Source: Apostichopus japonicus (taxonomy: Eukaryota > Echinodermata > Holothuroidea > Aspidochirotida > Stichopodidae). Taken from it: 64,000 nucleotides of DNA. The translations under genes and the position numbers were made by a program. The notes beneath the pieces are model-generated. The model saw only the letters and a list, made by a program, of their open reading frames with translations. It made no database searches and was not told where the DNA came from. Positions 11,383-22,910 of the stretch are shown piece after piece. Positions within the stretch are counted from its first letter, which is position 1. Each line of letters starts with the position of its first letter. The stretch lies in NCBI RefSeq assembly GCF_037975245.1, contig NC_092582.1, positions 6,676,001 through 6,740,000 on the forward strand, given 5' to 3'.

Positions 11383-13199
11383 GGACAAATTCAGTGCCAA
11401 AACATAATGTGCGCAGTTTTCAATGCTCTGCACTTAACTCTCGTAAATTACTATGTTCCCTGTGTACAAAACCAGCTACAAATCTTTCCACTTGAACTGA
11501 ATAACATAGCACACTCACTAGAAGTGGAATAAACTGCAAAAATGGAAGGAAATGAATCAAATTAATTTATAATTATTTTAATATATGTTAATTCAGTATT
11601 GCTGTATGTAAAGTAGTCTACTGAATAACAAGTTTAACAGCTTAAACCACATGTACTAAACAGATTGGTTTTCCTTAAGCACAGATAGTGCTAGTTTATG
11701 TTCAGTAATCCAGTTAATGCCTACAGACTACTACAAATTTTCAGATTAGTGTGAATAATGCCTGCTAAAAGTGACACTTTTAATAATGAAGCTCCTCTTC
11801 AGAAACCCGAAATTTCACTAACTGCTTTAACTCGGAGGAGTGAAATGAGATTTGAATATACAGACAGTTTCTAGTTGGCCAGTGTGATTTTGTGTACAAG
11901 AACAAACTGTGACGTACGTACTTGGTGTTTGGATTTAAACGTTGAGAGATCTATACAGTAGACCAATTTTCCAAGTGGGAAGTTTCATTCATTAAAGAAT
12001 AACAGTGATCCATATTGTTCTTTGTCAAGTGTTAGTATTATTTACAAATAGAGAATCACAAGTCTCATGTTTCCTCTTCCAGTTGCCTGCTAGACTGTGC
12101 AACAATACTCAAGTCCAATATTTGATGTATTGGATAGATTTGTTTATTGGTTCTTTATGGCGTTGTAGTTTCTTGCCGTGAACCTTTTGAGTGCATATAA
12201 CTATCTTATAGTCTTATCACACCATACTGTACTGTATTTTATATCTAATCATTATATTTACTTCCTTGTGACAAGGTAGAGTTCACTGTGATGACTCAAC
12301 ATACTAACTCTCAACTCATGAACACTAAGACCAACAACAGACAAACAACATGTACCTGTTAGACAAGGGCATTTACCAAAGAGTGCAAACACTATGAACC
12401 CATGAATCACAATGCAAACATTGTAATTGATTTTTATATTTGCACATTTGAAGTTAATATTACTACAGTATGTGAATGACCCTCAGATTTAATGGTGGCT
12501 GATTCGTATGTAGCATTTAAGTTGATATGGAGTTTAAAACTAGGCCAGATATTTTACTTCCCTGCAGAGCTCAGTTGGAACAGCTTCCGTGTGTATACTG
12601 TACAGTATTTAACCTCTCTACTTAACAACTTCACTTGCAAAGACATTCTATACTGGTAGCCTTGGGCACATGTACTATCATGTTAGATCGTGGTAGCATA
12701 TCATGACTCAAAATAATTAATTTCAATTTTCAACTTCTACTAGATTAATAGACTGAACTAATATTACATTCTTCCAGAGACCTCATAATTTCCTATTGTA
12801 TACGTAGGTATATAAACTATGTACTATGGTGGATGAGATTTGTGAATAAATTCCCTCAAAAAGTGGAATTTAATTAGATGACAGACCTGTTTTGTTTTGC
12901 AGATTGAAGATAACTAACAATTTCAGCATTGACTTATTTAAGTTTATCCAGGATAGGCTTGCCATTATGACAATTTCTGGGAAAAAGTAAGCTTGTGTAA
13001 CTTAGAATATCTATGTTACTCAGTTACTGGTTACCATACTACACTACACATTGTTTTTCTCTTTAAGAAATCAGCTGGTGAACTTTACCTGATGACTAAC
13101 ACATATATACTATAAGCAATAACAAGTTTAACTCTGTTTGGTATTATAACTCTGACTCGCTTGGGAACAATCAGCTGCTATACAGTAGATCAAATTATA

Positions 13200-13264
13200 A
13201 CAGAGACTGGTGATACTGTCGATCGTTAAGACAACAGAGACTGGTGATACTGTCGATCGTTAGG
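13200..13264. repeat. short tandem duplication
   Basis: The 29-bp block starting ACAGAGACTGGTGATACTGT and ending GATCGTTA occurs twice, separated by five bases (period 34). The copies look identical, so the duplication is recent. Confidence 0.85.
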
Positions 13265-14154
13265 AGTGGGGGAGCATGGTTAATTATGAGGATACAAATA
13301 CAAAGTTAAGTTCTGTCCTTTAAGGACCCTTTCACGGTATGAACAGAATAATAATATAGCAGTCAGACATTCAACATTCCAATAGTATCATTGTTAACAC
13401 AAAGACACCAGGAATGAGTTACAAGTTATACTACAGTACAGTATGTACAGGTCCATAGGAGAAATGTACAGGAACTTAAAACATCAGTTACAAAGCACAA
13501 ATGCACTGTTTGGTATTTTCTTCTTTTCTCATACATGTGACCTTTTTATTGTTAATTCAAATTTGTGCTTGATATCTACCATTCTCTACTATGATGTTGT
13601 AACAATAGAACCACTGAACCACAACTACTGTACAGTATATATGAATCCAGAACATAATATTATGCAGATAACAAAATCAGCTTTATATAGAACTTACTGT
13701 AATGTGCAGAGACCAGATTTAATGAAACTACAGTATTATTAAAATTATGATCCATATACTTTTCTCTTTCTTTTTTGCACTAGTGCTGCTTTCTTTTCCA
13801 AGATCCCCCACCAGGTCCATTTCAGTTTTTCACACAATGCACAAGATACTGTACCAATACACACACACCTGTACACAGTTAATCTATTAATGCCCTGAAT
13901 GTGTGCTGCAGTTTGCAAGGAGGTATTTAATAAATATTATACAACACCTAATAATATTCCGGCCATTTGATTGGTCAATTGCTCGTCGATTGCATGCAAA
14001 ATCCGCTCTATTGCACTCTATGAAATAGAAACATGTGTTATACTTTTTTGATAGCACTTTTTTCAATGGTAAGTGAGCAGAGAAACCTGTCTGTTCAAAA
14101 CAATCTGTTGCATGAGTGCATTTTACATCCAATTATATCTAAATTTTGATAATG

Positions 14155-14300
14155 AATGGTTTCCATTCGTGCAATAGTGCAAATATTTCATTCGTTGAAA
14201 GGTGTAATTTGTCCCATTCAACTCGGCTGAGCCTCGTTGAATGGAACAAATTACATCTTTCAACTCATGAAATATTTGCACTATTGCACTCATAACCATT
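14155..14300. repeat. foldback / MITE-like inverted repeat
   Basis: Two arms of about 70 bp face each other around 14227. Left TGCAATAGTGCAAATATTTC is answered by GAAATATTTGCACTATTGCA, and TGTAATTTGTCCCATTCAAC by GTTGAATGGAACAAATTACA, with few mismatches. No transposase and no clear target duplication were seen. Confidence 0.8.
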
Positions 14301-14448
14301 TATTATTTGTATACTATTTACTAAACATATTGCACAGTAAGAGATCCAAAGCATAGGTATGAAGTCTTTGTACATGGTTAACACTTGACAAGAGTCCAAG
14401 TGCAATAAGAAAGGAAAAGCCTTAAGTATCATTCTTCACTTCTTTACA

Positions 14449-14790
14449 ATGTCAAATATTACTACAAGACAGCCTTTAATGTTCAATTTGAGTAGTGACT
14501 ATCATGCAAAAACCATTCAAATCACTACACTGTTCGAACTTCCACCTATGGGGAACATTGCTCCACAGCTCTGGAACAGTCTCCCCTTACATCTGAAAAC
14601 AATCCAGCATGTGTCAACTTTCCAGAAAGAACTCAAGACGTTCTAATTCATGAATGCGTATCCATTTGTTTGATTACTGTTGTGTCCATTTTGGGTACTT
14701 TGCTCCTGCAGCACTTCTGAGCAGGTTTTTTTAACTGGATAAAAGCGCTTTTCAAATTCTTATATTATTATCAATATTATTATTATTATT
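14449..14790 (+). pseudogene. LINE reverse transcriptase 3' remnant
   Basis: The plus-strand frame at 14449-14646 ends in PQLWNSLPLHLKTIQHVSTF then QKELKTF. This is the conserved C-terminal LWNSLP...FK..LK motif of CR1/L2/Jockey-type non-LTR reverse transcriptases. It is followed by AAAAGCGCTTTTCAAATTC and an ATTATTATC microsatellite (14740-14790), as in LINE 3' ends. Only the last 40 or so codons survive, so this is a 5'-truncated dead copy. Its 3' tail resembles the SINE tails elsewhere in the window, consistent with a LINE/SINE pair. Confidence 0.78.
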
Positions 14791-16029
14791 GTTACACAGG
14801 TAATTATCATAAGCAATGAGGTATTATTATAAATTTTACACATTGCACAGTAAGAGATCAAAGCATTTTGTGGTAAACACTTGACAAGACTCCAAGTGCA
14901 ATTAGTAAACAGCAGCCCAAAATATGATTCTTAAATTGTGTACATGTACAGTATATTGTGCATGATAGCCTTTGCAGTTCAGCAGTAGTACTTCTGACTA
15001 TCATACATGTACAAACCGTTCAAATCACTATACAGTACGATAATCAAAGTTCAGAAATTTGTTTTGTTTTACAATGACTGTACATAACATCTGTACAAAC
15101 ACATTAGAAGTGCATGCAAAGCAAAAATATCACAGAAAATGTGTGCTGACCTATAATAAATTTAAATAATCAAACTTTGAAAAAGTCTTGTAGATCTATA
15201 ATGCTAGACAACATTGAGGAATTTAAGGTAGACTTACTCTACATCATCTATTCATACCATTTTAGATTCTGTAACTGAATTTTTCCAAAACACATCTACA
15301 GATTGTTTTTAAGGAGCTTCTAGACCTTGTGTACAGTAAATTAGACAACAAACTTACCTTTGATATTTTTCTGTTCAATCTTTTGGATAAGGTGCCTCCA
15401 TCACACAAATGCACAAAGTTAAACAAATATTGTATACATACCAAAAAGGGCAGACACTTCTTAAGGTACCTTACACTAAAATATATCAATGTACAGTAAG
15501 GTTCGGGGAGCAGACTTTAATGAAACATTCACGACCAAACTGTCTGCTTGAGTGTGGAGTCAAATCATTCATGTACAAGTAATGTAATCCAAAATGTCAT
15601 ACTGAATACAGTATTACTATACATGTTAATCTTTATATGGCATTGTCTGGCTTGAAAATATCAAGCAAATATTTTGGCAAATCTGACTTTCTAATTCCTT
15701 GATATCCCTGATCACCAAACATTTAATAACTGATGATGTATTATTATACACTGTAGCGTTATGTACAGTACAACACACATCACTTTAATGGCAATTGTGA
15801 GAAAGACGTAGGCTGACATATTCACTTTCTGAAGTCCCTTACAGGAGAAACTGAAATGACTGAGAAAAGAAAAACTGAACTTTACTGTTCATGTGCGACC
15901 ATGACGTTTTGACAGTAGGAAATTGCAGTAATCTTGAAAATTTTGGAAAGGCTTTGAGCTTGGAAGCCCTTAATTTTAGGCAAGTAGCTATATGATTATA
16001 GTACAGTACTGTTAAATATACTTTTTAAG

Positions 16030-16200
16030 AAAAAGTCGCCCAGGAAAGAACCTGGGCATGAAAAGCAAACTACTGAACGACTGATCCGCTCTCAACCCCA
16101 GTCCCGTTGCATCGGGACTATGACTGTGTGATCATCGTCAGGTGTGTATCACGATTCCACTCGAAAGGGAACAGATACTACACATGATCTTAGCCAAAAG
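16030..16200 (-). ncRNA. U2 snRNA-like sequence with a novel 3' part
   Basis: On the minus strand 16200-16169 reads CTTTTGGCTAAGATCATGTG and continues GTAGTATCTGTTC. It matches the U2 snRNA 5' domain (including the branch-site-recognition GUAGUA) at all but one of 32 positions compared from memory. The first dozen U2 bases are missing, and after GTTC the U2 stem IIa and Sm site are absent. Instead there are hairpins: AGTCCCG/CGGGACT (plus 16119-16100) and GCCCAGG/CCTGGGC (16057-16038), followed by GACTTTTT at 16037-16030, a Pol III-type terminator. It may be a U2-headed SINE, a chimeric pseudogene or an unusual small RNA. Confidence 0.55.
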
Positions 16201-16902
16201 TACTGTAAAATATTGTGATTGTGTATGGCATCTATGGGCACCAGCAGCCAGTAGACTCAATGTTTCTATAATACTTAATATACAGTACTTACTGTAGATG
16301 TGCATCAAGCTTTGTGACAACAGTTTATCTTGAATAGCAACTTTTTGACAAGCAATGGTGTACAGTATATGAGCACAGTAGGAAGAATATATCTGATCTG
16401 ACATACTTAATCTTTAGAACACAACAGCACTATAAATGGATAGTGATTATCTACAGTAGACTTAGTTATGTAAACTTTTATCATCATAATATATTATATA
16501 AAAGTATATGCACTACTTTTGCCAAAAACACTCTTCAGTTCCGACCTCTTGTTTATTTATGGCTTCTACACAATGTAATTGCACAATACTTCACTTCTCA
16601 GCATCACCCTGACTGAATAATAGACAACTTTCCCTAGAGAAAAAAAAAAAGGGTCTATTCTATAAAACTATAATATTATCCCCCGTAGGACCTCTTGCGA
16701 GGTCGAACAGGGGTAAACTCCATTTTGTTGACCGTGGCCAAAAACACAATGAGAGACTGGCAAGCACACTTCCAAAGGGTTCACTTTTCATGGTTCATCA
16801 TGATCAAGAAAAGACAATGATAGTGATCATGCAAAGCACCTCGGTATCCTTATAACTTGCCAAAATATAGACTACAATCATTAAGAAATATTACCATGTT
16901 GC

Positions 16903-17940
16903 AATCATTACTATTAAGAGAACCTCTTGAAATACCTTTGTTAAATATACTGAAGGCTAAACTTTTAGTTACAAACTATTAACCTTTCACATTTGAAACC
17001 ATAACACTTATATTATATTTTGTATTTTTCTTTCTTTACCTTGTGTTCTTTATTCTCCTATTGATGAGTACAGTAGTTTTATATTTAGCCTATCTTGGAG
17101 TAATTCAATGAAATGAAAATTGACATGATAAAAGCATAAACAATTTTCCAAAGCATACCGCACTATAACATGTACCGGGTTACAAGCCTAAAGTATTCTC
17201 AAAGTGGGTATTTAAGATGTGAATATAACTTAGGCAAGATAAATTAATCTTGAGACTAGACATGTATTTGATGCACAAGTGTTAGGTCTATTCAGTATTA
17301 TGTTAGGTCTATTCACCCAACAGCCAGGTTATAACAATGCATACCCCACTGTTCGTCAGACAGTTAACCAATCATTATTAAAAGAGAACCTATTGAAATG
17401 CAGATGTTAAATATACTGAAGGCTAAACTTTTAGTTACTACAGTAACTATTAACCTTTCACATTTGAAACCATGACACTAATATTATATTTTGTATTTTG
17501 TATTTTTTTCTATGTTCTCTTATTTATGAATATTTTTATAGGCTTTATTAGGATAAATAAATAAAATGAGAGTTGATATGATAAAGCATGAAAGTTTCCA
17601 AAGCATACCTTGTGTTCTTTATTCTCCTATTGATGAGTACAGTAGTTTTATATTTAGCCTATCTTGGAGTAATTCAATGAAATGAAAATTGACATGATAA
17701 AAGCATAACAATTTCCCAAAGCATACCGCACTATAACATGTACCGGGTTACAAGCCTAAAGTATTCTCAAAGTGGGTATTTAAGATGTGAATATTACTTA
17801 GGCAAGGTAAATTAATCTTGAGACTAGACATGTATTTGATGCACAAGTGTTAGGTCTATTCAGTATTATGTTAGGTCTATTCACCCAACAGCCAGGTTAT
17901 AACAATGCATACCCCACTGTTCGTCAGACAGTTAACCAAT
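16903..17940. repeat. tandem segmental duplication of about 0.5 kb
   Basis: The block at 16903-17369 (AACCTCTTGAAATACC...GACAGTTAACCAAT) is repeated at 17370-17940. Within it, TTGTGTTCTTTATTCTCC to TTAACCAAT is nearly identical (17041-17369 versus 17610-17940). The second copy has an additional diverged piece (about 17511-17609) that itself resembles the middle of the block, so at least two duplication rounds occurred. Confidence 0.88.
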
Positions 17941-18402
17941 CCGACCACATTGCTTTGAAGGTGCTGAGTGACATTTTCCAAGCTTGCATGTTCATGAAGT
18001 GCCATGCAATTTAGGGTTCAAAAACTTCATTATTCACATTACATTTTTGGAAACTGTCGGGTTAATAACAGGTAGTATTTCAATGAAATGCCAACATTTC
18101 TGTCCAACACAACGCTAGGCATCTTTTGGAGAATAAGATCAACCATGTCCACAACTCAAACTTTTAGTGATGAGAATTGGCTGTTGTAATTTTGGCTGCA
18201 ATTATAATTTAACCACCTAGGCTAGATCTCAACTAGCAATCAGCAAAAACAAATTTATTTAAATTTGTTTAAATTTAACAGCATACAAAACATGCAGCTT
18301 TCAGCATGCGATACCATCTCAGCCTGACGAATAACAAGACCGGGTATACCTTATTAAGCTGGTTGCTTTGTTAACAGTGATTAACATCTTAAGTTTTTGT
18401 AT

Positions 18403-18501
18403 TTGCCCGGCAGCCAGCGAATAAGATCCATTAACTTTTCTATTGGATGAATAGTGAGGGCACAATGCCTAGGCTACACCTTATTTGTCTGGCTGCCGGG
18501 C
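18403..18501. repeat. inverted repeat
   Basis: TGCCCGGCAGCCAGCGAATAAG at 18403-18424 is answered by CTTATTTGTCTGGCTGCCGGGCG at 18478-18500, about 21 pairs with small mismatches around a 53-base loop. Type unknown. Confidence 0.65.
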
Positions 18502-20099
18502 GAATAATATCATGCAATCTCTCATTCCGCCAGGAGAAAAGGCACGCTATTGTGAACATTGTTTGTGTGTAACTGTTGTATGGTGGTGTACGGTAACCAC
18601 TCTTCAATGGCAATCTCCAAAGCCTGGATCAAAAGGGCCAAAATTACTGCAGTGAAACAATGCATCATCAGTTATGTATTTTGAGATACTTTTGTGGATT
18701 GTTACCGATTTAGCGAATTATACTGTAAACTTCAACGGTTGGGCGAAGTTAGGGTAGTTTTTCCTTGCTTCGAGCAGTTTGACTCCCTACATTACAAGTA
18801 TATGCCTAATTCTTTCTATCAAATAACTGGAAAACATTAGTTATTCTAGTCGACAGCCAGGTACTGTTGTACTTTTTAATGCCAGTATAAGTACAATTAC
18901 AGTAGGAATACTAGTAATAGTGGGCCTTGCTAACTAGTGCTACTGTTAGGCCTAATGGGCTTTTCACTCACTGAGTAAAAGTATCAAGAAAAAGAACGAC
19001 GATGTTATAATGGGTCTAAATCTCAGCGATCCATCCATTCTTCTTTCTTGATGCAGGACGTGTTACTATTCTGTAATATTTCTTCTCTTCTTAAGCTGAA
19101 ATTAAAATGTTGAGTTGGAAACGAATTACATCGTTGGTAAACTTGTCACATCTTCTCCGGAAGAGCCTAAACTTAGTCAATGCTCAAACGCATACTTACG
19201 TACGATACCTATACAGTAATCTTACGGTTTATACGTGTGTACCTGTGAGTATATAAATCATTGGTATTTGCGGTACTTGGAACAAGACAACCACCATATT
19301 TTGTAACGGTTTGAGTAAACAGGTGAATGGGACTAGTCACGTGACAACTACTGAACAAACGCGTCAGGAATGTGGAATGTAGGGTCACGCCCCCGGTCTT
19401 AAGTACCCAGCTATGGAACGCCAAAAGGTCCACAGGTGGCGTTGCTAACCTAAATAGGAGGTGCTTCTACCCTAAACTGGAGGTGCTTATGACGGTGCTC
19501 TGTTATGAACGTGCCTTCAAAAATTAGACCAATAAATATTTTTGTTTGCATATCTATGATGTCCTTATAGTGTTAATGAGAAAATTAATATGATTATCGG
19601 TAAAATTTTAAAATTTGAGATTACGTAACATGGTATCTGGAAAAAAAAAACCAGTAACGTAACTCCTATGGGCTCGAACCGTGCTGAGCCGGGGGCCCAG
19701 ACCAAAAGGGGGCCCCCGCTATACTGATGCACCGAAAAAGGGTACCTCTTTGGATAAGGAGGGCCCGATTTTACTGGGAAAGAAAAACTCATGCAAGGCT
19801 GAATGTTGTTTCTCACTCATACAACTTGTAAGATGTATCCAGAAGCCGAATTCCTCTATCCTCATTCCATGGTATATAGTTACAAATAATTTATATAGCT
19901 ATGTTGATAGTATTGTTCTGTCATTTTTCTTGATGTATTTTAGCATTAAAACATTTGCCAGCTGGAAACAATGTGTAAATGGCCATTCAAATTTTCTAAA
20001 ACCAAGACACCCTGCATTGATCCTGCATAAAATCCTTGAACCCATGGGAGTCCGCACGGAGTGGAAGGGGGGGGGGGGACTTGCCCCCCTGGAAACTCA

Positions 20100-20465
20100 A
20101 AAAAAAGTTAAACATTTGACATTTCAATGATTTCACCCAACCAACAGTTCTCTAGTTATGTTCATTGCATACGGACCCATAATGCATTACTTTAATTATT
20201 AAAACGCCCTTGGAAGTGTCTTTTGCGATGACCTAGGAGTATTTTTTTGGCAACAAAAAAAACCGTGGTACGCTCCGCGCCAACTGATGGTGGCGCTCCG
20301 CTTAGATAGTATCAAGTAGTGTGTTACAGTTAAAAGACCTACTGATTCCCCCCCCCCCCCCTGTGAACATTTCTGCGGACGCCCTAGCTTGGACCTCCTG
20401 ATAAGGAGCCCCTTTGGGCCAGGAGCCGTGGCCCCAGGCACATTGTTACGCCACTGATGGCAACT
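20100..20465. repeat. GGCGTAAC/GGGCC-rich interspersed repeat fragment
   Basis: Read on the minus strand it starts CAGTGGCGTAACAATGTGCC, then GGCCACGGCTCCTGGCCC and a G homopolymer. This resembles a repeat found in many deuterostome genomes. Related GGGCCC pieces occur at 19676-19760, 29150-29235 and 54300-54510. Boundaries are uncertain. Confidence 0.4.
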
Positions 20466-20549
20466 CAACTTTTTAACGAGTTTTACCTCTGATGACAAGT
20501 TAGCGTAATTCGGTATCTCGACAAAATTCCATATTTTGTCAAGATGCCG

Positions 20550-20800
20550 AATTAGATGTAACATGGTAACTCTACATCTCGCTTGTCACCTAATGACCGA
20601 AATGACTGAAATGTGTATCCGCTTTGTTTAGTAAGGACAGAAATTTTACCGCCAACACGTAAATGTACACTAGTACGGGGTACATTAAGAGCATCCGTAA
20701 CTTGCATGGCGCGTAATCGTAAGAAAGAAATGGGCCACACGATTAGACGTCTCAATTGAATTTTCTCAGCTGACATCTTCGCCAATGAATACGTTAACAC
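20550..20800. promoter_or_regulatory. CpG-richer island, candidate POLE3 promoter
   Basis: This stretch has noticeably more CpG than its surroundings (GGCGCGTAATCG, CCGCCAACACGT, ACGATTAGACGTC). POLE3's first coding exon is preceded by a splice acceptor at 22811-22812, so a non-coding 5' exon and promoter must lie upstream. This island is the best local candidate, but nothing proves it. Confidence 0.3.
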
Positions 20801-22812
20801 AGGCATTGAGAAAATACCAATTATTTAGCAGAATCCCACGGTCTCTTTTTATTGCTTGACTACTTCATGATAAGAGAAGCAAGTTTTCTCGATTTGTGTG
20901 AACTATTGGAGCTATAGCCTAACGTTAGTACTAGTTCAGCGAAGATCACGTTACAATTGACTTTGTCAATATTGTTGCAACGTAAGTTAGGCTCACGTTA
21001 GTGCTGCAAGATAAATTGTGTAGAAGTATTGCACATTATCACATGGTGTGAATATGTTAGGGGTAGACATTAAGTGTCGTATCTAAATTTTAAATAAATG
21101 AAATCACATAGTTTAAACCTTTGTTTATTACTACTACTAGGTAGGCCTATCCTAAGCCTATCATAATGAGCCCCACTTTGTGCAATTGAATGAACGTTTC
21201 CAGTTTGCATCCAAACATGTTTCAAACAGTAAATGCTTTCAATTTCCCTTAATTTATATTACTAGACTGGTACTTATACTAGTAGTAGGCCTAACCTTAG
21301 AGAATTTTATTGTATTGTGCCTGTATGTATATTTACTGCTAGGACATGCATTAATGAATAAGTTGCAACTTGTTGCAGATTGGAAAGCAGATTAGTAAAC
21401 TAAACAGTAACTTTTGACAACTCCATGTGGGAACTAGCCTAGTTCAATAAATAATGAAAATATTTTGTTGGTACATGCAGGTGGTGGCCACTGTTCTTAA
21501 ACTTTCATTCCCATGACCTTAGTGTCAGTCTATTTGTTTACTCCATTAATTTCATTCATGTGGCATTGTGGCTGTATAGTTTTATTTTTACTATTTTCTA
21601 TTATGCAACTTGACTGTTTTTCATCTTCATTTATATGATCACTAATGTATGTCTCTTCTATTTAATTGTGTTAATTTCTCGCTATATATTGTTGAGAGCT
21701 ATGAGGATGATGAACTATTGCCTGCTGAGTTACCCAAAATTCAGTAAATTTGAAATCAATTAGTTTGAGTAATTATATGAGGCTTGTGCATCCCTTTATT
21801 ATGATGCAATGTCTAGTCAGACTAGGCTGCAGTGAAGCAGATTTGCCTACATAAATGTGGTAGTAACAAGTTACACAGTACTAGTATACAGGTAAACTGG
21901 TGAACAAAACTGTGAATACACTTTCTTAATGCAACTGTTAGTTGTGTCTGAGTGTATTGCCCCTATATGTGAGTGAAAAATGTTTTCATTCCTGATCAGG
22001 GTCTAGGCCAGCAAAAATTAAACAGGGAAATCAAGGAGGATTAGCTGAGCATCCATGCTTCTAGATGTCATAATATATGCAAAGGAATGTTCAAAGATCA
22101 GTTCAGTTGTGCACGGTATGTGTAATGATGAGCAACTATAGTAAACCCCCTGTTAACAAAATGTATCAATCCCAAACCAAAATATGGTAGTGCATTGGTC
22201 TATCCTCTTAGCATGCTGTATTTTCATATTCTTTCCACTTCTCAGGGAATCTATTTCCACTTGTGGTTTCTTCATTACAGTATGTTTATAAATACATCTA
22301 GGCCTAAGCTTCTTCTTACAACTTAGTTTGTGTTGTTAGTGTGTGGATCAATGGTAAAATTTTGCAGTGTAATTTTGCACATGCTGATGAATTTGTATTG
22401 TTATTGTATTGTTTTGCATTGTTTGCTTATTACATGCAGGGAATGATTTATCCAGTCTCTCATCATGGTATGCATGAACCATAATGTTTATAAGAGACAA
22501 ACTTCATAGCATTCAAAATTGCGAGCTGTTGTGGTTCCCTACAAGTTATACACACTGGTCACACATTTTGACTTATTTTAGTTGCTTGTTAGAGCCCTCC
22601 AGGATCCATTGACTTCTCATCATAGTTATCAGAAAGGTTAATTTCATACATTTGTGGGATTTCAATACACTTTTGTTTAGCTCATAAAACATTGCTAGTG
22701 AATCACTACTGTATGATTTAGAAACTAACCCATTTTTTAAACTATTGCTAAAATGCAAATTATATTCTATTAATTATTGTTAACCTGTCATATTTTTTAT
22801 CTGTCTCATTAG

Positions 22813-22910
22813 GTGAGGTGACAAAAGCCCCAAGATACAGTAAAATGGCAGAACGCCCTGAAGATCTCAACTTACCACAAAGTGTCATAGGCAGGATTAT
22901 GAAAGATGCT
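22813..22910 (+). CDS. POLE3: POLE3 exon with start codon
   Basis: Acceptor CTCATTAG ends at 22812; ATG at 22845; donor GTGAGT at 22911. Codes residues 1-22, phase 0. Bases 22813-22844 are 5' UTR. Confidence 0.93.

Larger units (their letters stand above)
10884..22812. other. repeat-rich region between crb exon and POLE3
   Basis: No exon could be supported here. It holds a hAT MITE (11059-11374), a 34-bp tandem duplication (13200-13264), a foldback (14155-14300), a LINE remnant (14449-14790), a U2-like sequence (16030-16200), a 0.5-kb duplication (16903-17940), an inverted repeat (18403-18501) and GGGCCC-rich repeat fragments (19676-19760, 20100-20465). It should contain upstream crb introns or the crb 5' end and the POLE3 promoter. 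The heptamers TACAGTA/TACTGTA are strongly over-represented. Confidence 0.5.

Noticed and set aside
15262-15489. Minus-strand frame with a good GTAAGT donor at its middle (after ATATCAAAG)
   Set aside because: No acceptor or EGF/laminin G residues; cannot be tied to crb.
11001-19000. TACTGTA as microRNA (miR-101/144-type) target sites
   Set aside because: The sites are in intronic or intergenic DNA on both strands, not in a 3' UTR.
20552-20806. Minus-strand 84-codon frame in the CpG-richer island
   Set aside because: No recognisable domain; the higher CpG content alone explains the open frame.
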